Source: Candidatus Wolbachia massiliensis (GTDB lineage: Bacteria; Pseudomonadota; Alphaproteobacteria; Rickettsiales; Anaplasmataceae). Taken from it: a stretch of 64,000 nt of DNA. This document shows positions 8,283 to 18,347 of the stretch, piece after piece. A program made the position numbers and the translations under genes. Position 1 is the first letter of the stretch; each line of letters begins with the position of its first letter. The notes below the pieces were generated by a model, which was not told the DNA's origin, searched no databases, and worked only from the letters and a program-made list of their open reading frames with translations. The stretch is taken from NCBI RefSeq assembly GCF_014771645.1, contig NZ_CP061738.1:832115-896114 (forward strand), given 5' to 3'.

Positions 8283-10160
8283 GTGTGCCGTAGAGACACA
8301 AAGAATGTTCAAGTAAGAGCAAACTAAGTGCAAAAGCTACGCAATAGATGAGGGTGGGCCCCTCGGAGCCGGTTTACAAGAGCAGGCTTCAAACAACCAT
8401 GAGCTGCTTTGGTAAAGAGCTAAGGTAGTGAGCGTTATGGAAAAGGCGCAATTATGCGTCATGTGTGAAATAGAGAGATGAATGCAAATGAACCACTGAT
8501 AAAGTGTCGAAAGGAACTAGACGACGTCAAAACCAGGGGTCTAACCTAACCTGGGATAAGTCTATCAGGAGCTTGTTTACTGGGTAGATGGCGTCCGGCA
8601 TAGAGGTGGCATGAATCTATTTTAGGCTATTGTGTGGAACTACGGGAACCTGTCGTTTCGATGATAAGGAAGAAATCCAAGGAGCTGAACTCCAAGGGTG
8701 AGAGTACCGATACGGAAAACAGGGGCGGATCAGTTCGTAGTAGTGAGGAAGTTTCTGTAATGGGAATGGAGCGAAGGGGCTGAGTTATTCAGTTTTAATT
8801 ATTTGTCAACCGAAAGGGAGGAGTAAATGAACAAAACAAAGTCTTTTGATATACCGAAGCAACTTATTTGGAGAGCTTATAAACGAGTATCGGAAAATAA
8901 AGGTGCAGCAGGTGTAGATGAGGTTACGATAACGAAGTTTGAAGAAAATCTAAAAGATAATTTGTACAAGCTATGGAATCGGATGTCATCCGGAAGTTAT
9001 TTTCCAGAGCCAGTAAAAGCCGTAGCAATACCGAAAGATACGGAAGGAGGACAAAGAATTTTAGGTGTTCCCTCAGTATTCGACAGGATAGGGCAAACGG
9101 CAGCTTCTATGTATCTTGAGCCACTAGTAGAGCCAAAATTCCACGAGGATTCATATGGTTATAGACCAAATAAATCAGCACTGGATGCGGTAGATACAGC
9201 ACGCAAAAGATGCTGGAAGTACGATTGGACGATAGATCTTGATATATCCGGATTTTTCGACAATCTGGATCACGAATTAGTTTTGCAAGCTATCAAGAAA
9301 CATACAAACTGCAAATGGGTCACACTGTACATTGAAAGATGGATGAAAGCCCCTATTCAACAAGCAGATGGTACTTGGGAAGTGAGGAATAAGGGAGTTC
9401 CGCAAGGAAGTTCTGTAAGCCCAATCATTTCTAACATATTTATGCATCATGCATTTGATATGTGGATGAGACAAAACTACCCAACAATACCATTTGAGAG
9501 GTATGTAGATGATGGAATAGTGCACTGCAAAACTAGGAGACAGGCAGACTTTATGAGAGTAACGATCGAAGAAAGATTGGCACAATGTAAGCTAAAACTG
9601 CATCCTGAAAAGACACAAATTGTGTACTGCAAGGATGACAATAGGAGAGATAAGTTTCCAATACAGAGCTTTGACTTTCTGGGTTACACATTCAGACCTA
9701 GACTGGCAAAGAACAATAAAATAGGAAACTATTTTGTCTCATTTCTACCTGCAATTAGCAATAAAGCCAAGAAGAAGATTAGTCAAATCATAAGGTCATG
9801 GAAAATACTACGCAATACACACAGAACATTAGAGGAAATATCAAAGATAGTGAATCCAATAGTCAGAGGCTGGTATCAGTACTATGGCAAATTCTATAAA
9901 ATTGAGATATACAAACCTCTAAAGAATATAGAGCGGCAACTAGAAAAGTGGGTCAAAAGAAAGTACAAGAAACTTCGAACTCATGGAAAACTAGCAAGAC
10001 AATTACTGGGAAAAATGAGAAAAGAAGGACCAGGCACTTTCTACCACTGGACATTAGGTTTGGGACAAAAGGCTGAATAAAATGGGAGCTGTGTGAGTCG
10101 TGAGATTCATGCACAGTTCTGCGAGAGACTGGTGGGGAAGTTCCGCCGGTCTACTCTCCC
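8283..10160 (+). mobile_element. Group II intron, intergenic insertion
   Basis: The 5' end reads GTGTGCC at about 8283. The RNA region extends to 8826, then the intron-encoded protein. Domain V is at 10086-10119, a 34-nt hairpin with the typical GAG...GTTC ends and a GTGA internal bend. Domain VI follows (about 10125-10155), ending near CTACTCTCCCC. It lies between the 7087 gene and gpmI and interrupts no recognisable ORF. An inverted repeat (TTCCCCAA 8201-8208 / TTGGGGAA 8260-8267) sits just upstream of the insertion point. Exact ends are estimated to within about 5 bases. Confidence 0.85.
8827..10080 (+). CDS. ltrA: Group II intron reverse transcriptase/maturase
   Basis: Intron-encoded protein that helps the intron RNA fold and splice and copies it into DNA during mobility. 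The 417 residues cover reverse-transcriptase blocks 0-7 (about 10-290), with FHEDSYGYRPNKSA, PQGSSVSPIISN and the catalytic box YVDD (in ERYVDDGIV). The maturase/X region follows (about 300-400, RGWYQYYGKF). No HNH endonuclease domain with paired Cys is visible at the C-terminus. An excellent SD (GGGAGGAG) precedes the ATG. Full length with no internal stops, so probably functional. Confidence 0.93.
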   Translation: MNKTKSFDIPKQLIWRAYKRVSENKGAAGVDEVTITKFEENLKDNLYKLWNRMSSGSYFPEPVKAVAIPKDTEGGQRILGVPSVFDRIGQTAASMYLEPLVEPKFHEDSYGYRPNKSALDAVDTARKRCWKYDWTIDLDISGFFDNLDHELVLQAIKKHTNCKWVTLYIERWMKAPIQQADGTWEVRNKGVPQGSSVSPIISNIFMHHAFDMWMRQNYPTIPFERYVDDGIVHCKTRRQADFMRVTIEERLAQCKLKLHPEKTQIVYCKDDNRRDKFPIQSFDFLGYTFRPRLAKNNKIGNYFVSFLPAISNKAKKKISQIIRSWKILRNTHRTLEEISKIVNPIVRGWYQYYGKFYKIEIYKPLKNIERQLEKWVKRKYKKLRTHGKLARQLLGKMRKEGPGTFYHWTLGLGQKAE

Positions 10161-10179
10161 CATAGAGCAATATAAGGAG

Positions 10180-11700
10180 TTATACGATTAATGAACTACC
10201 CGTCATTTCATTTGTTTTTTTTATTCCAAGCAGCTGTAAAATAGTAGGAGCAATGTCAGATAACCTTCCGTCTCTCAGCTTTAGCTTTTTACAAGAATCA
10301 GAGCATACAACAAACGGCACTTTATTTAAAGTGTGTGCTGTGTGAGGTGTGTTATTTTCTTCATCAAACATACACTCAACATTGCCGTGATCTGCGGTAA
10401 CAATCAACGCGGTATCGCCTACTTCTTTAACGGCACTGAGCACTTTCGCGAGACAATCATCTACAGCTAGCACAGCCTTCTCAGCGGCTTCCATGTTGCC
10501 TGTATGTCCTACCATATCAGGGTTAGCGTAATTTACAACTATCAGTGCGAATTCTTGAGAATGAATTTTTTCTATAAGTTTTTCTGTGAGTTCAAAGGCT
10601 GACATTTCAGGCTGTAAATCATAAGTTGTAACTTTTGGTGAAGGAATGAGAATTCTTTCCTCACCAGAGAAAGGCTTCTCTTTTCCACAATTGAAAAAGA
10701 AAGTCACATGAGCATATTTCTCAGTTTCAGCGATACGTAATTGCCGTAATTTATTGTCTGCTACTACTTGTCCTAAAGTGTTGGCAAAAGATATAGGAGG
10801 AAAAAGACAGGGAATTTCAAGATCTTCTTTATACTTCATCATACTTAAAATTGAGGAGAACAGGTTTATTCCAGCGTCACGCACTGAAATAACACTTGAG
10901 TGGTCTAGTAAAATATTTGCTAGTTGTATCATTCGATCAGCACGAAAGTTAGCCAATAGCACTCCATCTTTTGGTTTTATACCTTGATAATCACCTATTA
11001 TTGCAGGTCTAATAAACTCGTCAGTTATATTGTTCTGATAGTTATTATTAATCAATGATATTACGCTATCGTGACGAGGTGCCTTTGCAAATGCAATAGC
11101 CTCATAAGCTTCAATTGTTCTCTCCCACCTATTATCGCGGTCCATAGCGTAATAACGTCCAGAGACAGTAGCAATTCTTATGTCATTGTCCTTTATGGTC
11201 TCTTCAAATTCTTGAATGCATTTTTTCCCTGAATTTGGCAATGTGTCCCTGCCATCTAGAAATGCGTGTATCACCACCTTGATTCCGTGTTGCGATATTT
11301 TATTTGCTAAAGTTGAAATGTGTTTTTGATGCGAATGAACACCACCATCTGACACCAACCCCATTATATGGCATACGCCATTCTTACTTTTTACATCACC
11401 GATAAAATCCTGTAGATTCGCGTTATTTTCTATTGTTTCAATCTCTTGATTAATGCGCTGTAGGCTTTGCATCACTACTCTGCCACTACCAATGTTCATA
11501 TGGCCAACTTCTGAATTACCTATCTGACCATCTGGTAACCCGACATCAGCGCCACAGGCGGACAAATTACATTTTGGATAATTAGAACTAATGTGTTGCC
11601 AACAGGGTGGATTTGCACTGCTAATAGCGTTGTATTTGCTATTTTCTACTCCATTTCCCCAGCCATCTAGTATGCATAAAACGACTGATTTGGTGCCCAT
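10180..11700 (-). CDS. gpmI: 2,3-bisphosphoglycerate-independent phosphoglycerate mutase
   Basis: Interconverts 3- and 2-phosphoglycerate in glycolysis/gluconeogenesis; Mn-dependent alkaline-phosphatase-superfamily enzyme, cytoplasmic. The 506 residues match the family length. Metal-binding Asp12 is in LDGWG, nucleophile Ser63 is in [11 protein letters not shown], then [11 protein letters not shown], and the C-terminal metal sites TADHGNVE and HTAHT are all present. It is convergent with the group II intron; the intron's 3' end is only about 20 bases from the gpmI stop. Confidence 0.96.
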   Translation of the reverse strand: MGTKSVVLCILDGWGNGVENSKYNAISSANPPCWQHISSNYPKCNLSACGADVGLPDGQIGNSEVGHMNIGSGRVVMQSLQRINQEIETIENNANLQDFIGDVKSKNGVCHIMGLVSDGGVHSHQKHISTLANKISQHGIKVVIHAFLDGRDTLPNSGKKCIQEFEETIKDNDIRIATVSGRYYAMDRDNRWERTIEAYEAIAFAKAPRHDSVISLINNNYQNNITDEFIRPAIIGDYQGIKPKDGVLLANFRADRMIQLANILLDHSSVISVRDAGINLFSSILSMMKYKEDLEIPCLFPPISFANTLGQVVADNKLRQLRIAETEKYAHVTFFFNCGKEKPFSGEERILIPSPKVTTYDLQPEMSAFELTEKLIEKIHSQEFALIVVNYANPDMVGHTGNMEAAEKAVLAVDDCLAKVLSAVKEVGDTALIVTADHGNVECMFDEENNTPHTAHTLNKVPFVVCSDSCKKLKLRDGRLSDIAPTILQLLGIKKTNEMTGSSLIV

Positions 11701-11995
11701 AAAAAGATTATGCTAAAGTTAATATAAAGGACTCCCCACTAACGTAAAAACGAATTTATCTCATATTCAATCGTTAATTTAACAAAATTAGCCATATAGG
11801 ATGAGCCCTGTTTACGTAAAGGTACATACCTAGTTGAGAACTTGCAAGAAAAATTAAGACAAATTTGAAAAATAAAATTAAAAGTCAACAAAAAATTTTG
11901 CGTAGTAACTAATTTCAACCAACTTTTTTAATTCTAAGGTTTGTTATTTTAACTACCGCAACTAAATCAACAAATTTTAATAAAAGGGGAAAACT

Positions 11996-12196
11996 ATGAA
12001 CACACCAAAAAAAATAAGAAAAGCTATTGCTAAAAAATTCACAAACTGGAAGGATTCAAAAGAAATTGCCATGGAGGAACCAAGGTTAGCGTGCATAGGT
12101 TTTGCATTGTATAATGCTCTAAATCCTAACACAAAGCTCGAAAAAGTAGAAAGTGCGGAGCAGCCTATTGTTCAGCCTGTTTTGAATTCAAAATAA
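11996..12196 (+). pseudogene. Short ORF carrying a copy of a membrane-protein tail
   Basis: The last ~37 of 66 residues (LACIGFALYNALNPNTKLEK onward) match the C-terminus of the 391-residue protein at 13406-14581. The first 28 residues are unrelated and basic. An SD-like AGGGG precedes the ATG, so it may be translated. It looks like a deletion derivative or a partial duplication of the tail rather than a complete gene. Confidence 0.6.
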
Positions 12197-12209
12197 AGGA
12201 ACCTACTTT

Positions 12210-12390
12210 AAATATTGCTATATTGGGCCTTAACTTGATGCGTATGGTTTATTTAACACTTCCCACTCCGAAGATCAAAGAAGACATAGTAAATGGAAGA
12301 CAACCAAAGAATCTGAGGTTATCTGATTTAAGGAAAATACCAATGTTATGGAGTGAGCAGCTGAAAAGATTTTACAAATTGACATCTTAA
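12210..12390 (+). pseudogene. C-terminal remnant of a serine recombinase (phage WO type?)
   Basis: One frame reads ...GLNLMRMVYLTLPTPKIKED, then VNGRQPKNLRLSDLRKIPMLW, SEQLKRFYKLTS and a stop at 12388-12390. The pattern 'PKIKEDIV-GRQP--L-L-DL---P-LW-EQ' resembles the C-terminal tail of large serine recombinases of prophages. There is no start codon or catalytic domain; the frame fades out upstream around the 11996 gene's stop. The IS630-type element begins 10 bases after the stop. The family assignment is from memory of the motif and not searched. Confidence 0.5.
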
Positions 12391-12400
12391 ACCAGGCAGT

Positions 12401-13354
12401 TATAGCCCTTCTCATAAAAGTAGAAACAGGATAGAATAGGGGCTTAGGGTAATGAAAAGGTAAAAGTGCCAGCAGCATATAGCTATGACTTAAGGAAAAA
12501 AGCCATCCAGGCGTTGGATGAAGGAGAGAGTAAAACAGCAGTAGCAAAGAGATTCAAAATTGGTAGAGTAACATTGTATAAATGGGAGAAAAGGCGCAAA
12601 GAAACAGGAGATTTTCAATCGAAGAAACTGGGGAATAGGGGCTATAATCATAAAATTACCGACTGGAATGCGTTTGCAGAATTTGTGAAAAAACATGGCG
12701 ATAAAACACAGTCAGAGGTGGCTAAACTATGGGGCAATATAAGTCGTCAAACAATTCATAGAGCTCTGAAAAAAATTGGATTTACACGCAAAAAAAGACT
12801 TATGGGTACAAAGAAAGGAACGAAGAAAAACGAGCTGAATTTTTAAAAGTTATATCTGCAAAATCTCCTGAAAAGCTGGTATATATTGATGAATCTGGTA
12901 TAGACAATACAGAGGACTACCCATACGGGTATTGCAGAAAGGGAGAGAGGTTTCATGCATTAAAATCAGGTAAAAAAACGCAGCGAGTTAGCATGATTGC
13001 AGCTTTAAACAAGGGAAAAATCGTTGCACCTATGACCTTTGAAGGCTATTGTGATACAGAGATTTTTAATGGCTGGTTCGAGCAATTTCTGGCACCAATT
13101 TTACAGCCTGGACAAACGGTGATTTTGGACAATGCAACTTTTCATAAGTCTAAAAAGATTGTCGAATTTGCCAAAAGTGTTGGTGCAGAAATTATGTATC
13201 TCCCTCCCTATTCTCCTGATTTTAATGATATTGAACACTATTGGTTTGCTATCAAAAACAGAGTCAGAAGGAACATACCTCTGTTTAAATCTTTTCGCCA
13301 TGCTGTCGATTCTGCTTTTCTTCATTTGTTTCCACTATTATGAGAAGGGCTATA
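12401..13354 (+). mobile_element. IS630-type insertion sequence, complete copy 1
   Basis: A 954-bp element bounded by perfect 17-bp inverted repeats, TATAGCCCTTCTCATAA (12401) and its reverse complement ending at 13354. The outer TA dinucleotides fit the TA target of the IS630/Tc1-mariner group. The copy at 31096-32049 has the same length. A 297-bp right-end fragment occurs at 23444-23740. Confidence 0.92.
12466..13343 (+). CDS. IS630 family transposase (two frames, -1 frameshift)
   Basis: Frame A (12466-12846) encodes the helix-turn-helix N-terminus (AYSYDLRKKAIQALDEGESK). Frame B runs from about 12795 to 13343 and holds the DDE domain, with Asp in VYIDESGID, Asp in TVILDNATFHKS and Glu in PDFNDIEHYW. 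A run of seven A at 12790-12796 followed by G sits in the overlap. A -1 slip there joins ...RKK to TYGYKER, restoring the family-like reading. An alternative is two separately made proteins. Confidence 0.88.
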
Positions 13355-13405
13355 ACACATTATTAGCATAATAAATTTATAAAAGCAACAAGAGAAAGAA
13401 ATGCT

Positions 13406-14581
13406 ATGTTAACACTAAAAAGTATAAAAGGAAAAGATGCACCCCATAAAAAAGCATTTACAATAGGAAACTTAGTATTAAAAAAGAAAGATAGGGGCAA
13501 GGTTATTGAATTACTATCAAACATAAGAGAGAAAGAAAACATTGCTGCAAAGCTAAAAAAACCTAGTTATAATACACAAGTAATTCTAGAAACAAAAATA
13601 ACTTTCGAATATCAAGGCCAAGACGTAGAAAGGAGGACGGTTACATTAGCGTACTATGCCATATGTAATGAGAACAAACAAGCTTTCGATGATCTTTTGT
13701 ATGAAGCAATAAAACAAAAACTTTTAAAGAATGTCCTGAATGAGGAAATGATTATAAAATATTCAGGTAGTCGAAAAGAAACTCACACAATACTTACATA
13801 TGCTATATTACGGAAGGATTACACGACAATTAGAAAAGTTTTAAAAGTTTCTAAGGAACACGGTGTTTTGGAAGATATTCTCAATAAGACGGTAACAATG
13901 AAATATGAAGATGGCCAACAAGGGACCTACACACCATTTGACTACGCTAATGAAGATAGTGAAACTGCAAAAATTTTTAAGGAGTTTACAGATAGTCTAA
14001 CTATAGAACATAAATATACTGCCCCTGTAATTGGTGAAGATAATGCAACAACTATAGAAAATAGAGCTACAGTAATTGATGAGGCTACTGACAGACAGGC
14101 TGATGACAAACCACACAATGTAGCAACTACAGGGAAAGAAGATGCTACTTCCATAATTGATGAAGCTGTGTTAATTGGATATGAAGATATTAATAGTGAG
14201 GATCTTGAACCTATATTTGAAAGCAGCAAGGAAGCTCAAAATGTTTCAACAGAGCAAAAGCCAAACACCTCTGACAATCCCTCTGCTGCTGAACCATGTT
14301 TTGATAGTGATGCTGCAGAAGAAAAATCACCAACAAAAGCAATGCATCAGAGGCAAGCAATCCTGGCTGGTAGTGCTGGAGTAGTGTTATTGGTGGGTAG
14401 TGTTGCATTTTATATCCTGAAAATGCATGTAGTAGCGGTAGTGGGCGTAATTATTGGATTGGCTTGTATAGGTTTTGCGCTCTATAATGCTCTAAATCCC
14501 AATACAAAGCTCGAAAAAGTAGAAAGTGTGAAGCAGCCTTTAGCCTATTTTGAATCCAAGGACATGCTTAAAAAGCTATAA
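13406..14581 (+). CDS. Hypothetical protein with divergent ankyrin-like region and membrane tail
   Basis: The 391 residues contain repeated helical units, about 45 residues apart, around (A)YAI..-K-----LL and LTYAILRKDYTTIRKVL (residues 70-200). These look like degenerate ankyrin repeats. A Thr/Asp/Glu-rich linker (about 205-320) follows, then two hydrophobic helices (about 325-370) ending GFALYNALNPNTK. The tail is duplicated at 12068-12180. It lies directly after the IS630 copy. No catalytic motif seen. Confidence 0.75.
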   Translation: MLTLKSIKGKDAPHKKAFTIGNLVLKKKDRGKVIELLSNIREKENIAAKLKKPSYNTQVILETKITFEYQGQDVERRTVTLAYYAICNENKQAFDDLLYEAIKQKLLKNVLNEEMIIKYSGSRKETHTILTYAILRKDYTTIRKVLKVSKEHGVLEDILNKTVTMKYEDGQQGTYTPFDYANEDSETAKIFKEFTDSLTIEHKYTAPVIGEDNATTIENRATVIDEATDRQADDKPHNVATTGKEDATSIIDEAVLIGYEDINSEDLEPIFESSKEAQNVSTEQKPNTSDNPSAAEPCFDSDAAEEKSPTKAMHQRQAILAGSAGVVLLVGSVAFYILKMHVVAVVGVIIGLACIGFALYNALNPNTKLEKVESVKQPLAYFESKDMLKKL

Positions 14582-14704
14582 GCGCTAAGATAACTTCTTT
14601 AGAAGATTGCTTAAGTTATTAAACCAATATAACGTAAAACCTTGAACATCTCCTAAAGCTACTTTAATAAAACACTTAAAATTTTACCCCGAGCAACTTT
14701 GAGT

Positions 14705-14824
14705 TCAGACTTCTTTCGTATGAATTCCCTGTATATTTTCTCGTATAGGGGAGAATAAAGATGTATTATCTAATGAAGAGTTCACTATATCACCAGGCTT
14801 TAAACCTTCCATTGCTGCTTTTTC
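14705..14824 (-). pseudogene. Severed 3' end of ankyrin gene
   Basis: On the minus strand this reads EKAAMEGLKPGDIV... and ends HTKEV with a TGA at 14705-14707. It is in frame with the ankyrin gene that stops being natural at 18442: both sides share the 8-base sequence GCTTTTTC (14817-14824 and 18442-18449), the target duplication of the IS256-type insertion. AMEGLKPGDIV resembles the ligand-binding turn of PDZ domains, but only this fragment is available. Confidence 0.75.
14817..14824. repeat. 8-bp target duplication of IS256 nest (left)
   Basis: GCTTTTTC at 14817-14824 is repeated at 18442-18449, immediately outside the two outer inverted repeats. Eight or nine bases is the usual duplication for IS256-family elements. 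Confidence 0.8.
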
Positions 14825-14895
14825 GGGAATGTTCAAAAAAGTGTGTCAAACCGAAAAAAAGTAATAAATTGATATAAAAAAATGGAGATTTGACA

Positions 14896-15752
14896 ATGAG
14901 TCAAAAAGTAGTAAACAGAACTAACGGATTGGTAGATTATAAAGAGTTGGAAACAAATATCCTGTCGTCTATACGAGAAGGAAGACCGTTGACAGGAAAG
15001 GAAGGAGCATTAACACCATTTATAAAAAAGCTGCTGGAGGCGAGTCTAGAAGGTGAAATAGAAAACCATTTATTAGCTGAAAGTGGAGAAAATAATCGCA
15101 GAAATGGGAGGAATGGAAAGACTTTACGTACAAGTGCAGGTTCATTTGAGCTGTTAACGCCAAGAGATAGAGAAGGAAGTTTTGAGCCACAAATAGTCAA
15201 AAAAAGGCAAACAAGCTTACATCCAGAGCTTGAAACGAAGATTTTGAGCACATTTGCCAGTGGTATGAGATATAGCGTCACACGTCGAGGAAATTTATGA
15301 TCACAAAATATCGGCAGCAGAGATATCAAGTATTACCGACAAATTACTGCCTATAATCAATGAATGGCGTAGTCGTCCACTGCAATCAGTATACCCGATA
15401 GTATTTATGGATGGGATGTTCTTTAAGGTCAAGGAGGATGGACATTGCGTAAGTAAATGTATGTACAATATATTGGGCATAGACCAAAATGGCAGAAAAG
15501 AAGTCCTGGGCTTTTATTTGGCTGAAAGTGAAGGAGCTAACTTTTGGTTGGGAGTGCTAAATAACCTCAAAGAAAGAGGAGTAGAAGATATTCTGATTGC
15601 ATGTGTAGATGGGCTAAAAAGCTTTCCTGCAGCCATCAACAGTGTATTTCCCAGTGCAGAAGTGCAGCTATGTATAGTACACCAAATAAGAAATTCTCTG
15701 AAATATGTATCCAGTAAAGATGTGAAAGTTTTCATGAATGATTTGAAAAAAA
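14896..15752 (+). pseudogene. IS256 family transposase, element A, N-terminal part
   Basis: Mutator/IS256-type transposase. The frame starting at ATG 14896 (TTG 14890 upstream is less likely) ends at 15300 because of a small deletion near 15265-15290. The correct reading (IASHVEEIYDHKI, then MDGMFFKVKEDG) continues in another frame to DLKK at 15752, where the nested elements begin. Its 3' part (KFTKTKGSFTSTNALYKQVY to DRLKIELN) is at 18233-18407. Inactive. Confidence 0.85.
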
Positions 15753-16412
15753 GGGAATGTTCAAAAAAGTGTGTCAAGCCGCATTTTTAGTTCAACTCAA
15801 TTTTCAATCTATCAGGAAAGAAAGGGAATGTTCAAAAAAGTGTGTCAAGCCGCATTTTTAGTTCAACTCAATTTTCAATCTATCAGGAAAGAAAATATCA
15901 AGCTGAGACATAGTTAATGCCCAATTGGGGAGAGCCATAATCCACTTTTGCTCTACCTTTTTTATAGCACAATATACCTGTTTGTACAAGGCATTTGTAC
16001 TAGTAAATGAACCCTTAGTTTTAGTAAATTTCCTGATTTGTCTATGCAACCCCTCAATTGGATTAGTGGTGTAAATCAGCTTCCTAACTGGCCCAGAGTA
16101 CTTAAAATAACTGGATAAGTTTTCCCAATTATTCTGCCAAGATTTTATAACTAAAGGATACTTTTCTCCCCATTTTTCTTCCAGCTCAAGCAGATAATTC
16201 TCAGCAATTTCTTTACTTGAAGCACGATATATTTTTTTCAAATCATTCATGAAAACTTTCACATCTTTACTGGATACATATTTCAGAGAATTTCTTATTT
16301 GGTGTACTATACATAGCTGCACTTCTGCACTGGGAAATACACTGTTGATGGCTGCAGGAAAGCTTTTTAGCCCATCTACACATGCAATCAGAATATCTTC
16401 TACTCCTCTTTC

Positions 16413-16524
16413 TTTGAGGTTATTTAGCACTCCCAACCAAAAGTTAGCTCCTTCACTTTCAGCCAAATAAAAGCCCAGGACTTCTTTTCTGCCATTTTGG
16501 TCTATGCCCAATATATTGTACATA
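16413..16524. repeat. 112-bp duplication flanking IS5-type copy 1 (left)
   Basis: Matches 17486-17597 on the other side of the IS5-type element. It runs from TTTGAGGTTATTTAGCACTC to ...TTGTACATA. This is far longer than a transposition target duplication and must have arisen by recombination. Confidence 0.85.
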
Positions 16525-17485
16525 AGACTTGCTGCAAAATAGTGTAAAAGATGGTAAAGTAAGAAAAAGAGGGATGAGAAGTGAGGGAAAATGAGTCTAA
16601 ATTACCATAAAGTAAATAAACACCCAAGAAATTTTCGAGATATAACGGGATTGAAAATAGAAGAATTCGAAAAAATTGTTAAAAAAGTAAGGCCAGAGTG
16701 GGAAAAGCTTGAAAAACAGAAAAAGCGCCACGGAAGAACTGCTAAATTACCAACGCTGGAAGATAAAATGCTGTGCGTAATTTTGTATTATCGGACCTAC
16801 ATAACCCACAGATTTTTGGGCTGCCTTTTCAATTTACATAATGCAAATATTTGCCGACTTTTGAAGAAAATAGAGCCGCTACTGGCCAAAAAAATTACCA
16901 TAAAAAAGGACAGAACCCTAACTCCAGAGAGGATTTTGAAGGTACTGGCAGATGTTACAGAACAGCAGATACAGCAGCCAAAAGAAAGCAAAAAACGTAA
17001 GAGATCTTACTCAGGAAAGAAAAAAATGACGACTATGAAAACAGAAATTGTGATCGAAGAAAGTGGGCAAATTCTATCGGTTTCAAGATCTTACCGTGGG
17101 AAAATTCACGATTTTCGGATAAGAAAACAGGAGAAATTGCTGCCTACGGACAGTATAAAGCATGCTGATTCTGGCTATCAGGGATGGCAAAAGTTGCAAA
17201 GTAATGTTGTGATACCATACAAAAAATACCGAAAAAAGCTACTAACTGAGGAGCAAAAGGAGCACAACCGAGAGTTGGCATCATTTAGAATGAGGGTCGA
17301 AAATAAGATACGAGAATTGAAAATATTCAAGATTTTGTCGTACGTTTACCGCAACTTTCAGAAAAAATATAACATGAGATTTAACATAATAGCTGGTCTC
17401 GTGAATTTGAGGCATGGGTTTTAGCCAACTGCTTTTTTAACCTAATTTATCCTGAAATTAGTACGTACCACTTCGCAGCAGGTCT
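16525..17485 (+). mobile_element. IS5-type element, copy 1
   Basis: 961 bp, with imperfect terminal inverted repeats AGACTTGCTGCAAAATAGTG at the left and the inverse of AGACCTGCTGCGAAGTGGTA at the right. One ORF fills it. Four other copies occur in this window: 22483-23443, 23741-24597 (truncated), 29905-30865 and about 32680-33640. Confidence 0.92.
16591..17424 (+). CDS. IS5 family transposase (DDE_Tnp_4-like)
   Basis: The 277-residue transposase begins with a helix-turn-helix region (LPTLEDKMLCVILYYRTY, HRFLGCLFNLHNANICRLL). The catalytic core has an Asp in KHADSGYQGWQ and the C-terminal Glu in RMRVENKIRELKIF. A Lys/Arg-rich segment (PKESKKRKRSYSGKKK) precedes the core. The ORF is intact and identical in at least four copies, so transposition is recent. 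A start at the ATG 66 bases from the left terminus is supported by GAGGG upstream. Confidence 0.9.
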   Translation: MSLNYHKVNKHPRNFRDITGLKIEEFEKIVKKVRPEWEKLEKQKKRHGRTAKLPTLEDKMLCVILYYRTYITHRFLGCLFNLHNANICRLLKKIEPLLAKKITIKKDRTLTPERILKVLADVTEQQIQQPKESKKRKRSYSGKKKMTTMKTEIVIEESGQILSVSRSYRGKIHDFRIRKQEKLLPTDSIKHADSGYQGWQKLQSNVVIPYKKYRKKLLTEEQKEHNRELASFRMRVENKIRELKIFKILSYVYRNFQKKYNMRFNIIAGLVNLRHGF

Positions 17486-18347
17486 TTTGAGGTTATTTAG
17501 CACTCCCAACCAAAAGTTAGCTCCTTCACTTTCAGCCAAATAAAAGCCCAGGACTTCTTTTCTGCCATTTTGGTCTATGCCCAATATATTGTACATACAT
17601 TTACTTACGCAATGTCCATCCTCCTTGACCTTAAAGAACATCCCATCCATAAATACTATCGGGTATACTGATTGCAGTGGACGACTACGCCATTCATTGA
17701 TTATAGGCAGTAATTTGTCGGTAATACTTGATATCTCTGCTGCCGATATTTTGTGATCATAAATTTCCTCGACGTGTGACGCTATATCTCATACCACTGG
17801 CAAATGTGCTCAAAATCTTCGTTTCAAGCTCTGGATGTAAGCTTGTTTGCCTTTTTTTGACTATTTGTGGCTCAAAACTTCCTTCTCTATCTCTTGGCGT
17901 TAACAGCTCAAATGAACCTGCACTTGTACGTAAAGTCTTTCCATTCCTCCCATTTCTGCGATTATTTTCTCCACTTTCAGCTAATAAATGGTTTTCTATT
18001 TCACCTTCTAGACTCGCCTCCAGCAGCTTTTTTATAAATGGTGTTAATGCTCCTTCCTTTCCTGTCAACGGTCTTCCTTCTCGTATAGACGACAGGATAT
18101 TTGTTTCCAACTCTTTATAATCTACCAATCCGTTAGTTCTGTTTACTACTTTTTGACTCATTGTCAAATCTCCATTTTTTTATATCAATTTATTACTTTT
18201 TTTCGGTTTGACACACTTTTTTGAACATTCCCGAAATTTACTAAAACTAAGGGTTCATTTACTAGTACAAATGCCTTGTACAAACAGGTATATTGTGCTA
18301 TAAAAAAGGTAGAGCAAAAGTGGATTATGGCTCTCCCCAATTGGGCA

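Larger units (their letters stand above)
15858..18161 (-). pseudogene. IS256 family transposase, element C, interrupted
   Basis: Minus-strand copy. The N-terminal part (17757-18161) ends with the same frameshift as element A (reading MRYSVTRRGNL). The middle part (MDGMFFKVKED...) is at 17486-17650, and the C-terminal two-thirds at 15858-16523. The IS5-type element at 16525-17485 separates the last two. The bases 16413-16524 and 17486-17597 are the same 112-bp stretch present on both sides of the insertion. Inactive. Confidence 0.85.
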
